In this document: in pieces, positions 50,501-61,281 of the stretch | Position numbering within the stretch: the first letter of the stretch is position 1 | Layout: the number at the start of each line of letters is the position of its first letter | Source: Penelope pileata | Lineage: Eukaryota > Chordata > Aves > Galliformes > Cracidae | Reading direction: 5' to 3' | Assembly (NCBI GenBank): GCA_013396635.1 | Contig: WBMW01005029.1 | Span: forward strand, 332,090 to 396,089 | Length of the DNA stretch: 64,000 nucleotides | Notes under the pieces: model-generated | Databases searched by the model: none | What the model saw: only the letters and a program-made list of their open reading frames with translations | What the model was told of the DNA's origin: nothing | Program-made: the position numbers and the translations under genes

Positions 50501-50904
50501 CACAATGCACATTAAATACAACTTAATTTAGCAGTCTATTAAGCTTTTTTTGGTAATATTTCTCAGTTATTCTGCCACTATGTGTTTCAGAATACTGCCT
50601 GAGTGGAAATGAAAGCAAGACAATGTGTTTTATTCAATGGAAAGCTGAGAGACAGTATTTGAGTTGTGAAAAATACATTTTACACTGTCTTCAATACTGT
50701 AGTTGTTAAAGACCTGGATTTTGCTAATTGTTCTTTACCTGCATTGAAATTGAATGGATCAAAAATTTAAGGCATTACAATATTATCTGAGGAGACAAAG
50801 TTAGTTTTTATATTAATAAGAACTTATTTTAATGTAGCCTAGATTTAAGAAACTCAGACATGTAAAATGGTAAATGTAAGTGGTACATGTAGTTGAAGAG
50901 ATAC
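47549..50904. other. Intronic sequence with a dispersed 63-bp repeat
   Basis: AT-rich sequence. 47768-47830 is the second copy of the 63-bp repeat. 48590-48930 is T/C-rich and gives a 134-codon open frame (48540-48944, +) without a recognisable motif. No exon or RNA gene recognised. Confidence 0.6.
47768..47830. repeat. 63-bp dispersed direct repeat, copy 2
   Basis: Partner of 43893-43955, 3.9 kb away in the same orientation. The flanks do not match, so it is a discrete unit rather than the edge of a longer duplication. Confidence 0.85.
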
Positions 50905-51185
50905 TTTTAAGACTAGCATGGATTTATTGAGGGGAAATTATGTTTAGCCAACCTGATAGTATTCTACATGAGATGACTGGCTTAATGGATGAGGAAAGAG
51001 CAGTAGGTGTTGTTTATCTTAACTTTATTAAGGTTTTTGATGCTGTCTCCATAACATCCTCATAGAAAAGTTTATGAAATACAGGTTAGATAAGGTGACA
51101 GTGAGGTGGTTTGAAAACAGAATGTCCAAGCCTGTATGGTTGCAATCAGTGCCATGAAGTCCAGTGAATGGCTGTGAAAATACTG
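50905..51185 (+). mobile_element. CR1 LINE fragment (mid reverse transcriptase), strongly decayed
   Basis: Decayed codons follow CR1 ORF2 in order. A 'GFxxGKLCLANLIVFY'-like block comes first, then a region corresponding to 'GRAVDIVYLDFSKAFDTVS' ('gcagtaggtgttgtttatct', 'ttaaggtttttgatgctgt'), then 'gcaatcagtgccatgaagtc'. Frames are broken throughout and neither end of the element is present. This appears to be an older copy than the others. Confidence 0.78.
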
Positions 51186-53787
51186 AAGGACTTTAGCATC
51201 TGTCCTGCTAGTAGAGGCTTAGAAGGACAACAGATAAACAAAATGTTTGTTGAGTAAATCAGTTCAAGGAATAAGAACTGATCTTGATGTTTATACAAAC
51301 TCACCAGCTGAGAGAAATAAAATCTAAATTATTTTCATCTGAATCCTTGGGGCAAAAGTGCAAGAAATATTTTACACATGCTAAGATCAGCTTTTCCGTT
51401 TGTGCTTGTTTTTAACTCAGCTTTGTCAATAACTTTGACAAAAACAAATTCAGGAGTAAATTGCATCTGGTGGCTTCACTTTCAAAAGCACTCTACTATC
51501 ATTGAGAAATTATTTTTTATTTTTTATTATTATTTTTGTTTAGTGTCATAGTCTTTTTTTTTCCCTCCTGCTTTGGTAGGATAGAATCTATGGTAAATGA
51601 ATCATATGGGTCTCTCTCTTTTGGTATCTGGGAAAAGTGCATGAGTAGGGGAAACTGAACATACTGTGTCTTCCGAGTATGGACACTCTGGAATTCAGAC
51701 CTGGGAACTGAACCAAAAATAAAGTTTTTAGCCATGTTGTGCAATTTGGGAAAGTTGTAAGCTGATGACCTTTCTAAGAACAGGAGACACTTGTCTGAGG
51801 AAAATTCCTGTTTGTAGTAGATCAGTGTTATATGTCAGAGGTACTTTTACCTTTTCTTGTTAGACCTGCTTGAGTGACCAGGACCCTACTACAACTTTAC
51901 AGGGGTTCTAATGAAGATAAATACAAGTATTTAACTGTAAAGATCGTTTCTTACTTCATGCATAATGCATTCATGTAACAGATATTTGTAAAGCTAGGAT
52001 TCTGCATTTTTAGATTTGTGCCAGAATATAGACATGTATTTGAAAATCAGTGGCTGTCTTATTCAGTCTAGAAATGTAAATACCTTTGAAAATGGAATGT
52101 CCATTAGATCTCTGTGCTTTGGATTCAGTGGGAGTTCTGCCATGGATGTCAGGGAAGCAGACTTCCATCTTCACCTGTATTTTTCCTGTTCTGTTTTGCA
52201 AAATAGCCTTCTTTGTACTAAAAAACACACAATTCATTACAAAACTAGGAAACTACTGATATATCTTCTAGAATATAATGAGCAATATATGGACAATATA
52301 CGGGCATATCAGCCAATCACAATTTTTTCACATAATTTCCAGTCTTTTTTGTTTTGCTATTGAAATCGTCAAAGTCCTTAGAGATGTTTGAGTACTATAA
52401 GCTGTGGAAAAGAAAGGTAATATGACTATGTAATCAATGCACTCTTTTTAGGATACCTTTGTTAGGGTTATAGTTAGCTTTGTTATCAAGACACTTTAGG
52501 TTAGGGTGTTATGCTGTGTCTTTTTTGTTGAAGTAAAATATGTGGGAGGATATGTGTAATGTTACACAGTATGATGAGAGAAAAAATAAGAAAAACGATG
52601 TCCATGTAATAATACTGTAATGTACAATGTCTTAAAGTAGTATACATAAATGGAGTCTGAAGTAGTTCTTTTCTGATTTTGTTTTCTTCTGGACAAATGG
52701 GCTTAGTGTCATTTTTCTTCAGTCTGCAAGCTCTGTTGTGTTTGGAAAGCTATTTCTTCAAATTGAAATTATTTTCCGATTGTATGAAACTCACTTCATC
52801 TACATTGTGGATAGAGTGCATTAAGTTATTCCCTGTGGTGCACTGCTGGAAACTATTCTTTGCTGCAACATTTTGTTTTGTTTTGTCCCAGTTTTTTCTC
52901 CCCACTGTGTTCCCACACACGAGCATTGCTTTGTGCTGCAGCAGACAAGTATCTCTTTTTCCAGTGACACTTCTTAGAACTTCAGAAATTGACATATTCT
53001 CTTTTGTCATCTTAGTACAAATTCAGTGGCAAACAGCTCTGCTTGATTGCACGTACATTTCAAAGTACAGACAAGGAAGATTGGCTTGAAAAGTTAGACA
53101 TATTTAGGCAGGCTGTTTTATTTGCTTCTTTGAAGAGACTAGGAATATTTTGAGAAGACTGAAGGAAGTATGCTGTGCCAAATATTGGTCTGTTTAGAAA
53201 AGAGGAGTATACAGGTCTTAAAGGAGTTTTCTTTGAAGGTGAAAAACATTTTCTCAGTTCTAATATTTTAATAAGACACTAAGGGTGAGCTCAAGTTTTT
53301 CACTTCTGTCTTGGAAGTATTCTTAAAACGCTCTTAAATAAATAAATAAAAAGATAACTTTTTGTGTATGTGTGCAGAGACTTCTTTAACATATTAATTT
53401 TTATCTCAGAAAAATGAAGTGCTGATCTTATCACTGTGTAGCCACAATCTGGATATTAAATAATACCGCATGCAAAATTTCACTTGCCAGCCGTTAGCTG
53501 TCAAGAAGAAAGGTTTCACAGGCTTCTTTCAGCCCCTAATTGAAATGGTCTTTCTCTATACAATTTTCTTCTCTCTTTTCCAATCTTCCTCACTCAGACA
53601 GCTTCCTCCTTCGTCTTCATGCAGAGGCGTCTGCTGCAGTCTACCATCTACTGTTACAAACTGATGGTTCTGTGTTTCTCACTCAAGGTGACTGTCACTT
53701 TCTCCATGTGGTAACATAGGTCTCTCAGAGGTTGTAATCTTGAACTTGGATCTTCCTTGATGACTCTTGCTTCCAAGGGGAAACCTG
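51186..53787. other. Intronic sequence, no recognised feature
   Basis: AT-rich sequence with T-rich runs near 51512-51562. A 136-codon open frame at 52679-53089 (+) is Phe/Leu/Cys-rich and reflects T-rich composition. No motif recognised. Confidence 0.6.
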
Positions 53788-53890
53788 AGCTAGTACTAAA
53801 TCTGGAGGTTGGCAGCCCTGCCTGTGGTGGAGTTGAAACTTCATGATCCTTGGGGTCCCTTCCAACCCAGGCCATTTTATGATTCCATTG
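53788..53890 (+). mobile_element. CR1 LINE 3' tail fragment
   Basis: About 100 bp of CR1 3' UTR ('actaaatctggaggttggca', 'ccttggggtcccttccaac') ending in 'ccattttatgattcca'. The rest of the element is absent. Confidence 0.92.
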
Positions 53891-55844
53891 TATTGCCACA
53901 GTGTCCTTCTAATGAGATGTATCCCACCAGTTAGAGTGTAGATGCAAGATGCTGATGAGGTTGAAAAAGTGTTTGTAATTCTCCATGGGTTATGTGTAGG
54001 GAAGAGAAGAAAAATATGTCAGAACTGGTAAATGGTAGAAAGACTAATGTACAAAGTAATTATTTTGTTTACAATTGTATCTATTCTGAGTATTCCTCCT
54101 TTGCTGTAGCTGCTCCTTGACATATTTTAGAAGTAGGTTAACCCAGTGACTATCCCCACTTCATAAAGGACCTGTAATCACCATTTGGCATCTGGAGATA
54201 CAGTTAATATCTTTGATTTCCCAATAGAATCCTTACATCCTCTCTCAGCAAGGGAAATCAACTAGGTCTTGCAGTGTGTGCTGAATGTCAATCAAATAGG
54301 GCTATTTGAAAGGAGAGTGAGAATGAGATTGAATTCAACAGCTGACAGGCTTTATGAAAATGTCTGTTACCTGCTACTTGTGTATCTCATGTACTTCTGC
54401 TGATTTCAACTATTGCAATAAAGCATGTGAAAAATCTGTCAGTTTGGCAGAGAAGTAGGTAATAGGGCATGACAAAATAGGGCAGGGTGCCAGGCATTGG
54501 CGGGTTTTATTCTGCTGATACTCATTGAGCTTTTATGAGCTGGAAGTTGGTGAGGAAACATGAAAAGTACATGAAAGAGAATGTGAACCTGGGCTATTAT
54601 TTACCTGTGTGTTATGAGATCAGGAAAATGTAAGGAAATGAATTAGGCATACTGTTTTGCTGAAAACTATGAATCCCAGAGAATGTTCTGAGGATCACAA
54701 CTACTATAGAAAAAGTAGCTATTAATGAGACCTCTATGGATGTAAGGTAATAATAGGAATTAGTATAGAAGATAAATGGCTAGTATAAGAAAACTGAATA
54801 TTGACAAAAATATGTTTTCATTAGAAAAATTAAAGTTACAGTTTATATTCCATTTTGAGAGGACCTTGATGTGGGGGTTGCTTATAGATGCTCCAAACCT
54901 TAGTAAGAAAAAACTTACAGGTATGCATTAGAACAACGACATTGACTCTATTCAGCCTTAAATGCTGGAAAGGCTTAGGAAGGGTGGCTAAGGAAGAATA
55001 TGAAAGAAAAGGATTAATAATGTGATGACTCCCTGGGTAAAACCCTGCAACAGCCAGTGATTTAGGGATATTCTGAGCTGACAGCTGCACTCCAAGACCT
55101 TCATGTTTAACAGCCCCAGAGGAACCCTTGCTCTATGTATTAATCCATTAATCCTTTTTTTTTTTTTTTTTGGACACATTCCTGCTTTTGGAATAAAAAC
55201 ATCTTATAGTAGTGTATTCTAAAATTTAGTTTCCATTATACTGAAAAAGTTGTATTTATAAATAGATCACAAAATCTGAATTAATGAAGGAATCTTCTTT
55301 ATGGTAAGTTGAGTCAGCAGCCCCAACTTGTGGTAAAAGTGGTTGAATTTACCATATCAATTCCATGCTAAAACTCATTTATGATTTTATATGCAGCTTT
55401 ATCATTTTATACGTCTCCCATTAAGATCTTTTCCTTGCAGCCTATTGATTTCCACATTCACAAGTTGGTTCACAGCTGTGATCTTGTCATACTTCTTTTG
55501 GCTTTTAGTTCTGCCATGTTCTTTTGGAGATGATAGTTGAGGAATTTCGTGCTTTAATCTAGATGTTATTACGGATGGATTTATGCCATAATGTAATGAC
55601 ATTTTTTTTCTATTCCTTGAGCTAATATTTTCATTGAAATATCTATAATAACTTTTTCAGGGTTGGTAATAGCTGGTGCAGAGCCTATCATATTTTCCCC
55701 CAGTGTATTAATTTTCATTTCATCTACCATTTCATTGCTTAGACACACCATACTGTGATTTTTTTCTACAACTCTTTGCAGTCTGTCCTTGTTTTGATTG
55801 TCATGAATAATTTCTATAATCAACTCTCACTTTTTATCTGCTTG
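53891..55844. other. Intronic sequence, no recognised feature
   Basis: AT-rich sequence with a 17-base T run (55155-55171). No exon or transposon recognised. Confidence 0.6.
55155..55171. repeat. Poly-T run
   Basis: Seventeen consecutive T. Confidence 0.85.
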
Positions 55845-56060
55845 TAGAAGTTACTCATGTAACTGCTGAACAGAACAGGACTCAGCAAAGATCACTGTGG
55901 TTTTCCAGTGTTATTTTCTAGTTTCTAGTTATTTTCTAGTTATTTTCTAGTTTCTAGTTTCTGGGACCTTAAAACCCATTCACTTCCCTCATATAACAGC
56001 TTAGTTCGTTTAGTGCCCTTTGCAGAATCTTGTCAAAGTGAATTTAATCTAAATATGCTG
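55845..56060 (-). mobile_element. Possible ancient CR1 LINE fragment, reverse strand
   Basis: Two short blocks, 'gaacaggactcagcaaagat' and 'agaatcttgtcaaagtg', resemble the complement of the mid-ORF2 part of old avian CR1. They are spaced as they would be in such a copy with an AT-rich insertion between. The match is weak and partly from memory, so this call is tentative. Confidence 0.3.
55911..55965. repeat. Short tandem repeat of 'tagttattttc' units
   Basis: Tandem, slightly irregular units built from 'ttattttctag' and 'tttctag' repeated about five times. Seen directly. Confidence 0.88.
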
Positions 56061-56136
56061 AAATTGATGTAACACTCATACGTTTATGCTTACAACATCT
56101 ACAAAGAGTTCTTGTGTTGATAAAGAATGACTTGTC

Positions 56137-56560
56137 ATAGAATGGCTAGAGTTGGAAGGGACCTTAAAACCCATTCATTTCCAGCTCCCCTGCCACTCTC
56201 TAGATGAAGTTCTGAAGATCAAGTGGGTGGCAATCCTGATCTAATGGATGGCAACCCTGCCCACGGCAGGGGATCAGAGCTAGATGATCTTAAGGTCCTT
56301 TCCAACCAAAGCTATTGTATGATTCCAAATCAGGCTGCCCAGGGCCCCATCCAACCTGGCCTTGAATGCCTCCAGGAATGGGAGATCCCCAGCTTCTCTG
56401 GGAAGCCTGTTCCAGTGCCTCATCACTCATAAGTGAAAAATTTACTCCTAACATCTGATCTAAATCTCCCCTCTTTTAGTTTAAAACCATTTCCCCTTGT
56501 CCTATCACTATCAGACTGTCTAAAAAGTAGATGTCCCTCCTTTAAGTACTGAAAAGACTT
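56137..56560 (-). mobile_element. CR1 LINE 3' end, reverse strand, interrupted by a second CR1
   Basis: The outer element starts with the complement of the CR1 tail ('tcatagaatggctagagttg'), is interrupted at about 56196-56323, and resumes with 'caggctgcccagggccccat', 'ccaacctggccttgaa', 'cctgttccagtgcctcatc' and 'tttccccttgtcctatcact'. These blocks are contiguous in an uninterrupted CR1 3' UTR. It is non-coding. Confidence 0.92.
56222..56323 (+). mobile_element. CR1 LINE 3' tail inserted in an opposite-strand CR1
   Basis: Plus-strand CR1 3' UTR ('gatggcaaccctgcccacgg', 'gatcttaaggtcctttccaa', 'attgtatgattcc') lies inside the minus-strand CR1 at 56137-56560. At its 5' edge 'ggtggcaatcctg' and 'ggatggcaaccctg' form an imperfect local duplication. 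The inner element must be younger than the outer one. Confidence 0.88.
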
Positions 56561-57030
56561 GTGAGGCTTCAGTTTAAAATAAATAAATAAACTTGTTTTA
56601 ATGCATCATATTGATCATACTGATCCAAGTATCCACTTTTTTTGTCTTTAAAATAGGTATTCAAATCTGCTTTGGTACAGAAACCATTAAAAAACTAGAC
56701 ACAGTAGTTAGCACTTTGGTAGCAAGTCCTATTTAAGTATTTAAGAGTGGCAATGCTAGACTTTTGGTATTTTTTTAGAGGTAGAACTGAATGCTAGGGG
56801 TTTTTTAATTGTTATTATTATATTTATTTATTATTTTGCCGGTGACACAAAGGAGGGAAAAGATTGATATAACTGGCAGTTGAAAGGGATAGAATTTATC
56901 TGTTTGCACTTGAGCTGCACAAAATAGAGATAATGTGATTCTGGCTCAGATGTATTTTATCCAGTTCTTTGCACTGGAGCAAGTGATTACTAAAGATATT
57001 TGGCAATAAAGAAAGAGGATTTGTCTGTAA
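56561..57030. other. Intronic sequence, no recognised feature
   Basis: AT-rich spacer. Nothing recognised. Confidence 0.6.
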
Positions 57031-57084
57031 CTACAGTAGATCATGATTGATGATCATGATGACTACAGTAGATCATGATTGATG
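57031..57084. repeat. 22-bp perfect direct duplication at a CR1 5' junction
   Basis: The 22-base unit at 57031-57052 (starting 'ctacagtagatcatg') recurs exactly at 57063-57084, with a 10-base spacer that itself contains 'atcatgat'. CR1 sequence begins at the end of the second copy. Confidence 0.9.
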
Positions 57085-57622
57085 GCCGCACTCAGAGAGT
57101 GGCGGNNNNNNNNNNNNNNNNNNNNNNNNNNNNNNNNNNNNNNNNNNNNNNNNNNNNNNNNNNNNNNNNNNNNNNNNNNNNNNNNNNNNNNNNNNNNNNN
57201 NNNNNNNNNNNNNNNNNNNNNNNNNNNNNNNNNNNNNNNNNNNNNNNNNNNNNNNNNNNNNNNNNNNNNNNNNNNNNNNNNNNNNNNNNNNNNNNNNNNN
57301 NNNNNNNNNNNNNNNNNNNNNNNNNNNNNNNNNNNNNNNNNNNNNNNNNNNNNNNNNNNNNNNNNNNNNNNNNNNNNNNNNNNNNNNNNNNNNNNNNNNN
57401 NNNNNNNNNNNNNNNNNNNNNNNNNNNNNNNNNNNNNNNNNNNNNNNNNNNNNNNNNNNNNNNNNNNNNNNNNNNNNNNNNNNNNNNNNNNNNNNNNNNN
57501 NNNNNNNNNNNNNNNNNNNNNNNNNNNNNNNNNNNNNNNNNNNNNNNNNNNNNNNNNNNNNNNNNNNNNNNNNNNNNNNNNNNNNNNNNNNNNNNNNNNN
57601 NNNNNNNNNNNNNNNNNATGAT
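57081..57622 (+). mobile_element. CR1 LINE mostly hidden by an assembly gap
   Basis: 57081-57105 reads as CR1 ORF2 ('D-G-R-T-Q-R-V-A', the segment before the reverse transcriptase 'GVPQGS' motif). 57106-57617 is N. The first bases after the gap, 'atgatt', fit the last unit of a CR1 tail. The gap therefore most likely lies wholly within one CR1 insertion. The 5' edge is at the second copy of the 22-bp duplication. Confidence 0.75.
57106..57617. other. Assembly gap (512 N)
   Basis: All N. Any open frame drawn through it is meaningless. Confidence 1.
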
Positions 57623-60600
57623 TTGAAAGTATTTCATAGCTAGGTGCCTGTAGAATTCAAGATGAGATTGATAACTAAATAAATTTTATCATATAGTGAG
57701 CAATTGAAAAAGATGCATAAAACTAGTATACCACTTTTAAAAAATTCATATTGCATGATTAGTGTAATGAAAAGTAAGGCAAAACTCTCTAAAAATGAAA
57801 TGGGATGTTCTGAGCTCTTCTGTCTACTATTTCGTGGTTATGATTGGAAAGGCTAAACAGTGTATATTAGCATCATGAACGTTCACTTCTTTATTTTGAA
57901 TTCAAAGAGCCTAATTAAAGGATTCGAGGCGACATATGCTTTCATCTTCTGCATCTCTATAGTTTCATGCCTGTTTTGTGAAAGTGTTATTAATTGATAG
58001 AAAGAAATATGAAAAACATTTCATCAGGCTAGCACAGCAAATGTTATTTAAAAACAGAGCCTTATTTTGAGCTGTGTAGAGCACAGTGTCCCAGAATTTG
58101 TGCTGGGCTTAGCTGTACTTTTCAGGCCGGTGGGGAGCATTTGCCTCAGTCACAGCTATAGCCTACATTCCCCTGATCTTCTAAGAAAACCTGCAGACTG
58201 GCACAGAGGAAAAATGATACAGAAAGCAATTGATGCCACACATAGCCTTTCCCTAATTGGCAGAGTAGAATTTCTGTTTTCTCTCAGTTCTGGTTTTGAT
58301 TGTGCCTCAGGTAGGTTAATGTCATCAGTAGTCGTGACTTCAACCTGAGCTGTTGTAAGGCTTTCCAAAGTCAGTCACAAGGGTCTTTCATTCCTGCACT
58401 GGATAGGTCACAGCATAACTAAATCAGTCATTGAAGCAGATTTGGATTTTCCCTAAAGAATCAATAAATAAATCCTATTGTGGGTGATGTTCCTTGGAAA
58501 TTGCCAACTCTCTATAATTTATAATTCAAGAAACAGTATGTCAGAGGAATGCTCCTTTTAGGTAAATGTGGCCATTTTACAACAATTAATAATTACATTG
58601 ATGTGATCTGAGATTTGATCTTCCAAAATGGCATCTCATAGTAGGAAATACTAGTTCAAAGGGAAGAAACATGAATTCCATCCCGAAGATGAAATGAAAT
58701 GTCTCCCATCCCAAAAGGTCTGAAGCAGAAAATTTCCTTTCAGCTCTCTCAAGGAAAGCTCTAGGTCCAAACAGAAATACTATTAGTGCTTCTCTGAAAC
58801 AGAGACTATCCAAAAAAACCTTCGAATGTGGAGTTGTTAACTGTAATATTTAACATGTTAAAATTCTGGTACTGGGGAGATCGTCAATACGAAACTTGAA
58901 TGTTGGCTGCAGTGTAGGAGCACTTTATATGTCTCTTGCTCACTGCCTGCCAGATCCATTTCTCTGAGGAATTCCTGCAGGGTGTGGAATGAGACGTATG
59001 TGACACGGTCTCTTCAATGAAACGTCTAATGCTGGTTTTATGTGCCTATATTTGTACTGATTATGAACAAGGATGTGCGGTACTACTTGCCCTCAGCTGC
59101 ATTGCACTTAAAAGAGGCTACCTGAAAGTGAATTTTTGTTCTAACTGATGAGCTTCTTAAGTACTCTACATTTACCTATGCCTCTTAAATTAACATTTGT
59201 GTTTAAATTCAGAAATTTTATATACACATACAGTGTATGTATTTTTATAACTGTGTGAACATAGAAGATTTTTGCATGCTCTTTTTCAACTGTTCCACTG
59301 TTTTTCAAAGGAATTATTTTCCTGCTGTCATATAGTGCAATTCACTTCATGTAATATCATTGGGTTCTTTTCAGAAGGCTCCCTTTTGAGGAAATAAGCT
59401 ACTCAACTCCAAACCAAATGCCAGACTCTGTGTTAAGATTAAATGATTACTGGCTTTTATGCTATTAACTTTACACTGTCTAAAAAGAGAATAATGAGGC
59501 TGTAAGTCAACATAGACGTTCCACAGCTATTAACAATTCATCTACTCAGCTAATGCTTACGCTGTTTTTTTGCCCCACTGTAGAAGGCAGCAAATATCGC
59601 TGATTGCATTGAATAAAGATGCAAGAACAACTGTATAGATTTTCAAATGTGATGAAAATGGTCTGGAATCTGTACAAAATCAATGAAATTTAAACTATTC
59701 ATTGACTATATAGATTGCACAGGTTAGTAACTAATTGGTTGCCTTGAACAAGCAGTGTGTTTAACATGGTTTTAAAATGAGTGTGAGAGTCACTAATTCA
59801 CAATGTCAAAGGACAGCTGTACCATGACCAGCCAAGCTTGGTAATTAAATGGTTTACAGGTTAATTGTGGATTGGAGACTGCAGTTAAAGGATTGAAAGG
59901 GATCAGTTGAATAGTGTTCTCCATCTGAGGATGAAGAAAAAGAAAGTCATTATAAAGAGAGCTTTATCAGCGTACAATAATTGCAAATTCAGTTTTAATT
60001 AAAGTCTTATTTCAAGGTTATAATAATACAATAAGTTTCTAAACTCTATGAATTACAAAAGGCCAGTGAAAATTGTCACCAAATAAATTTGAAGATGATC
60101 CCAATCTATACCTCAGAATTTTGTTCTTGTTTTGGCTTAACATTCAGCCATGTGCTGAATTCAGCACTGTGCTTTTAAGGATACAAAACTGATTAATTTC
60201 ATGTGAAGTGCTAATGTATACATTCAAACCATTGTATCAGTTTGTCTCCATGGATAATTTTATCATGGCTCAAAGGTTTTGATCAGTATTTATTAGAAGT
60301 GAAAGTAAGCCACCTTGACGATGGTTCTTCATATGGATTGTAATTTTATAGTTTACTGCTACATAGAACTCAGTTCAGCAGAGCACTCAGATGTGTTTTA
60401 GTACTGTGCTGGATGAGAATTATATCACACAGCATGTGCACCTGAAAAAAATAACAGTACTGTCATAAAAGATATAATGTTTTATATATTATCCTCTACT
60501 TTGGCAAAGGATGGCAGGAAGCAAACCACACGTGGCAGACGTTATTCATGTTGCTGCATTAATTACTCAGTTTCTTCTGATGGCAAGGGTGACTATGAGG

Positions 60601-61104
60601 TCCTAAGCAGAATAGTAACATAGGGTAACACAGGCAATGCAGTCTGTGAAGTACAAGCTTTTTCTGTGGCAATATAAGCAGAAAGAAAGGGTAATAAATT
60701 TTCAGAGGTAATTTTTGTACAACTATTCAAAGTCCAATTGAGTAGACAGTCACGATAATGGTTTGAATATGAAAAAAAGAATTTGATGGTGCTTTGTATG
60801 TTTCTGAATGATATTTTCTCCTCTGGCATCCTGCTGCTCAAGGAATAACCAGAGAGTACCAATTTAAATTTTAGAAGGGAAGGAGGAGGAGATCACCAAT
60901 ATAGTGGTTTTATTCTAAATTCTGGATTCAAAACCAGAGTTGTTGGTGCTTTTTTGTGCTTCATTACTTCCAAGGTTGTTCAAAACAAAGCCTTTTATTT
61001 GATGCCATAACAGGTGTTATGTTCACTTGTGATTGCGCTGCTAAATTTGCCTTGCTTTTGCCTTTGTTGCTTTTGTTAATGATTTTGTTTTATTTTGTTT
61101 GCAG
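57623..61104 (+). other. Distal LAMA2 intron 1, repeat-free
   Basis: 3.5 kb without recognised transposons, ending in the splice acceptor of the laminin exon. No further exon recognised. Stretches such as 57890-58460 and 59400-60100 contain several homeodomain-type TAAT/ATTA cores and lack repeats, so they could be conserved non-coding elements. This cannot be tested from one sequence. Confidence 0.6.
61074..61104 (+). promoter_or_regulatory. Splice branch point, pyrimidine tract and 3' splice site of LAMA2 exon 2
   Basis: A T-rich tract leads to 'tttgcag' ending at 61104. A branch-point match 'ttaat' lies at 61076-61080, placing the branch A about 26 bases before the exon, within the normal range. 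The acceptor is confirmed by the coding frame and exon length that follow. Confidence 0.88.
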
Positions 61105-61275
61105 GGTTGTTTCCTGCAGTGCTGAACCTGGCTACTAATGCGCTTATCACAACCAATGCTACCTGTGGAGAAAAGGGTCGGGAAATGTACTGCAAACTTG
61201 TCGAACATGTTCCTGGACAGCCTGCAAGGAACCCTCAGTGCCGTATTTGTGATCAAAGAAGCAGGGTTCCGCATC
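61105..61275 (+). CDS. LAMA2: Laminin subunit alpha-2, exon 2 (start of laminin N-terminal domain)
   Basis: This exon encodes the first part of the mature laminin alpha-2 chain, a secreted basement-membrane protein of muscle and nerve that forms laminin-211/221 and binds dystroglycan and integrins at its far C-terminus. The LN domain begun here drives laminin polymerisation. Visible residues: a split Gly codon, then 'LFPAVLNLATNALITT', an N-glycosylation site N-A-T, and four Cys in 'ATCGEKGREMYC' and 'PQCRIC' around 'KLVEHVPGQP'. MYCKLVEHVPGQP favours alpha-2 over alpha-1 (MFCKLVEHVPGRP as I recall). The exon is 171 bp and phase 1 at both ends, the same as human LAMA2 c.113-283 from memory. 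It is bounded by 'gcag' and 'gtatgt'. Compared with the human protein as remembered, it has a few substitutions (for example Arg after EKG, Asp after CRIC). No stop or frameshift is present. Exons 1 and 3 lie outside the window. Confidence 0.96.
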
Positions 61276-61281
61276 GTATGT
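61276..61281 (+). promoter_or_regulatory. 5' splice site of LAMA2 exon 2
   Basis: 'gtatgt' directly follows the last exon base (C, first base of a split codon). The position is fixed by the 171-bp exon length and phase. Confidence 0.9.

Noticed and set aside
52460..52515. 'gttagggt'-like words, possible interstitial telomere repeat
   Set aside because: Only two isolated hexamers, not in tandem.
57075..57637. Long open frames of about 180 codons
   Set aside because: They consist of N bases in the assembly gap. Only the first few codons are real, and these are CR1.
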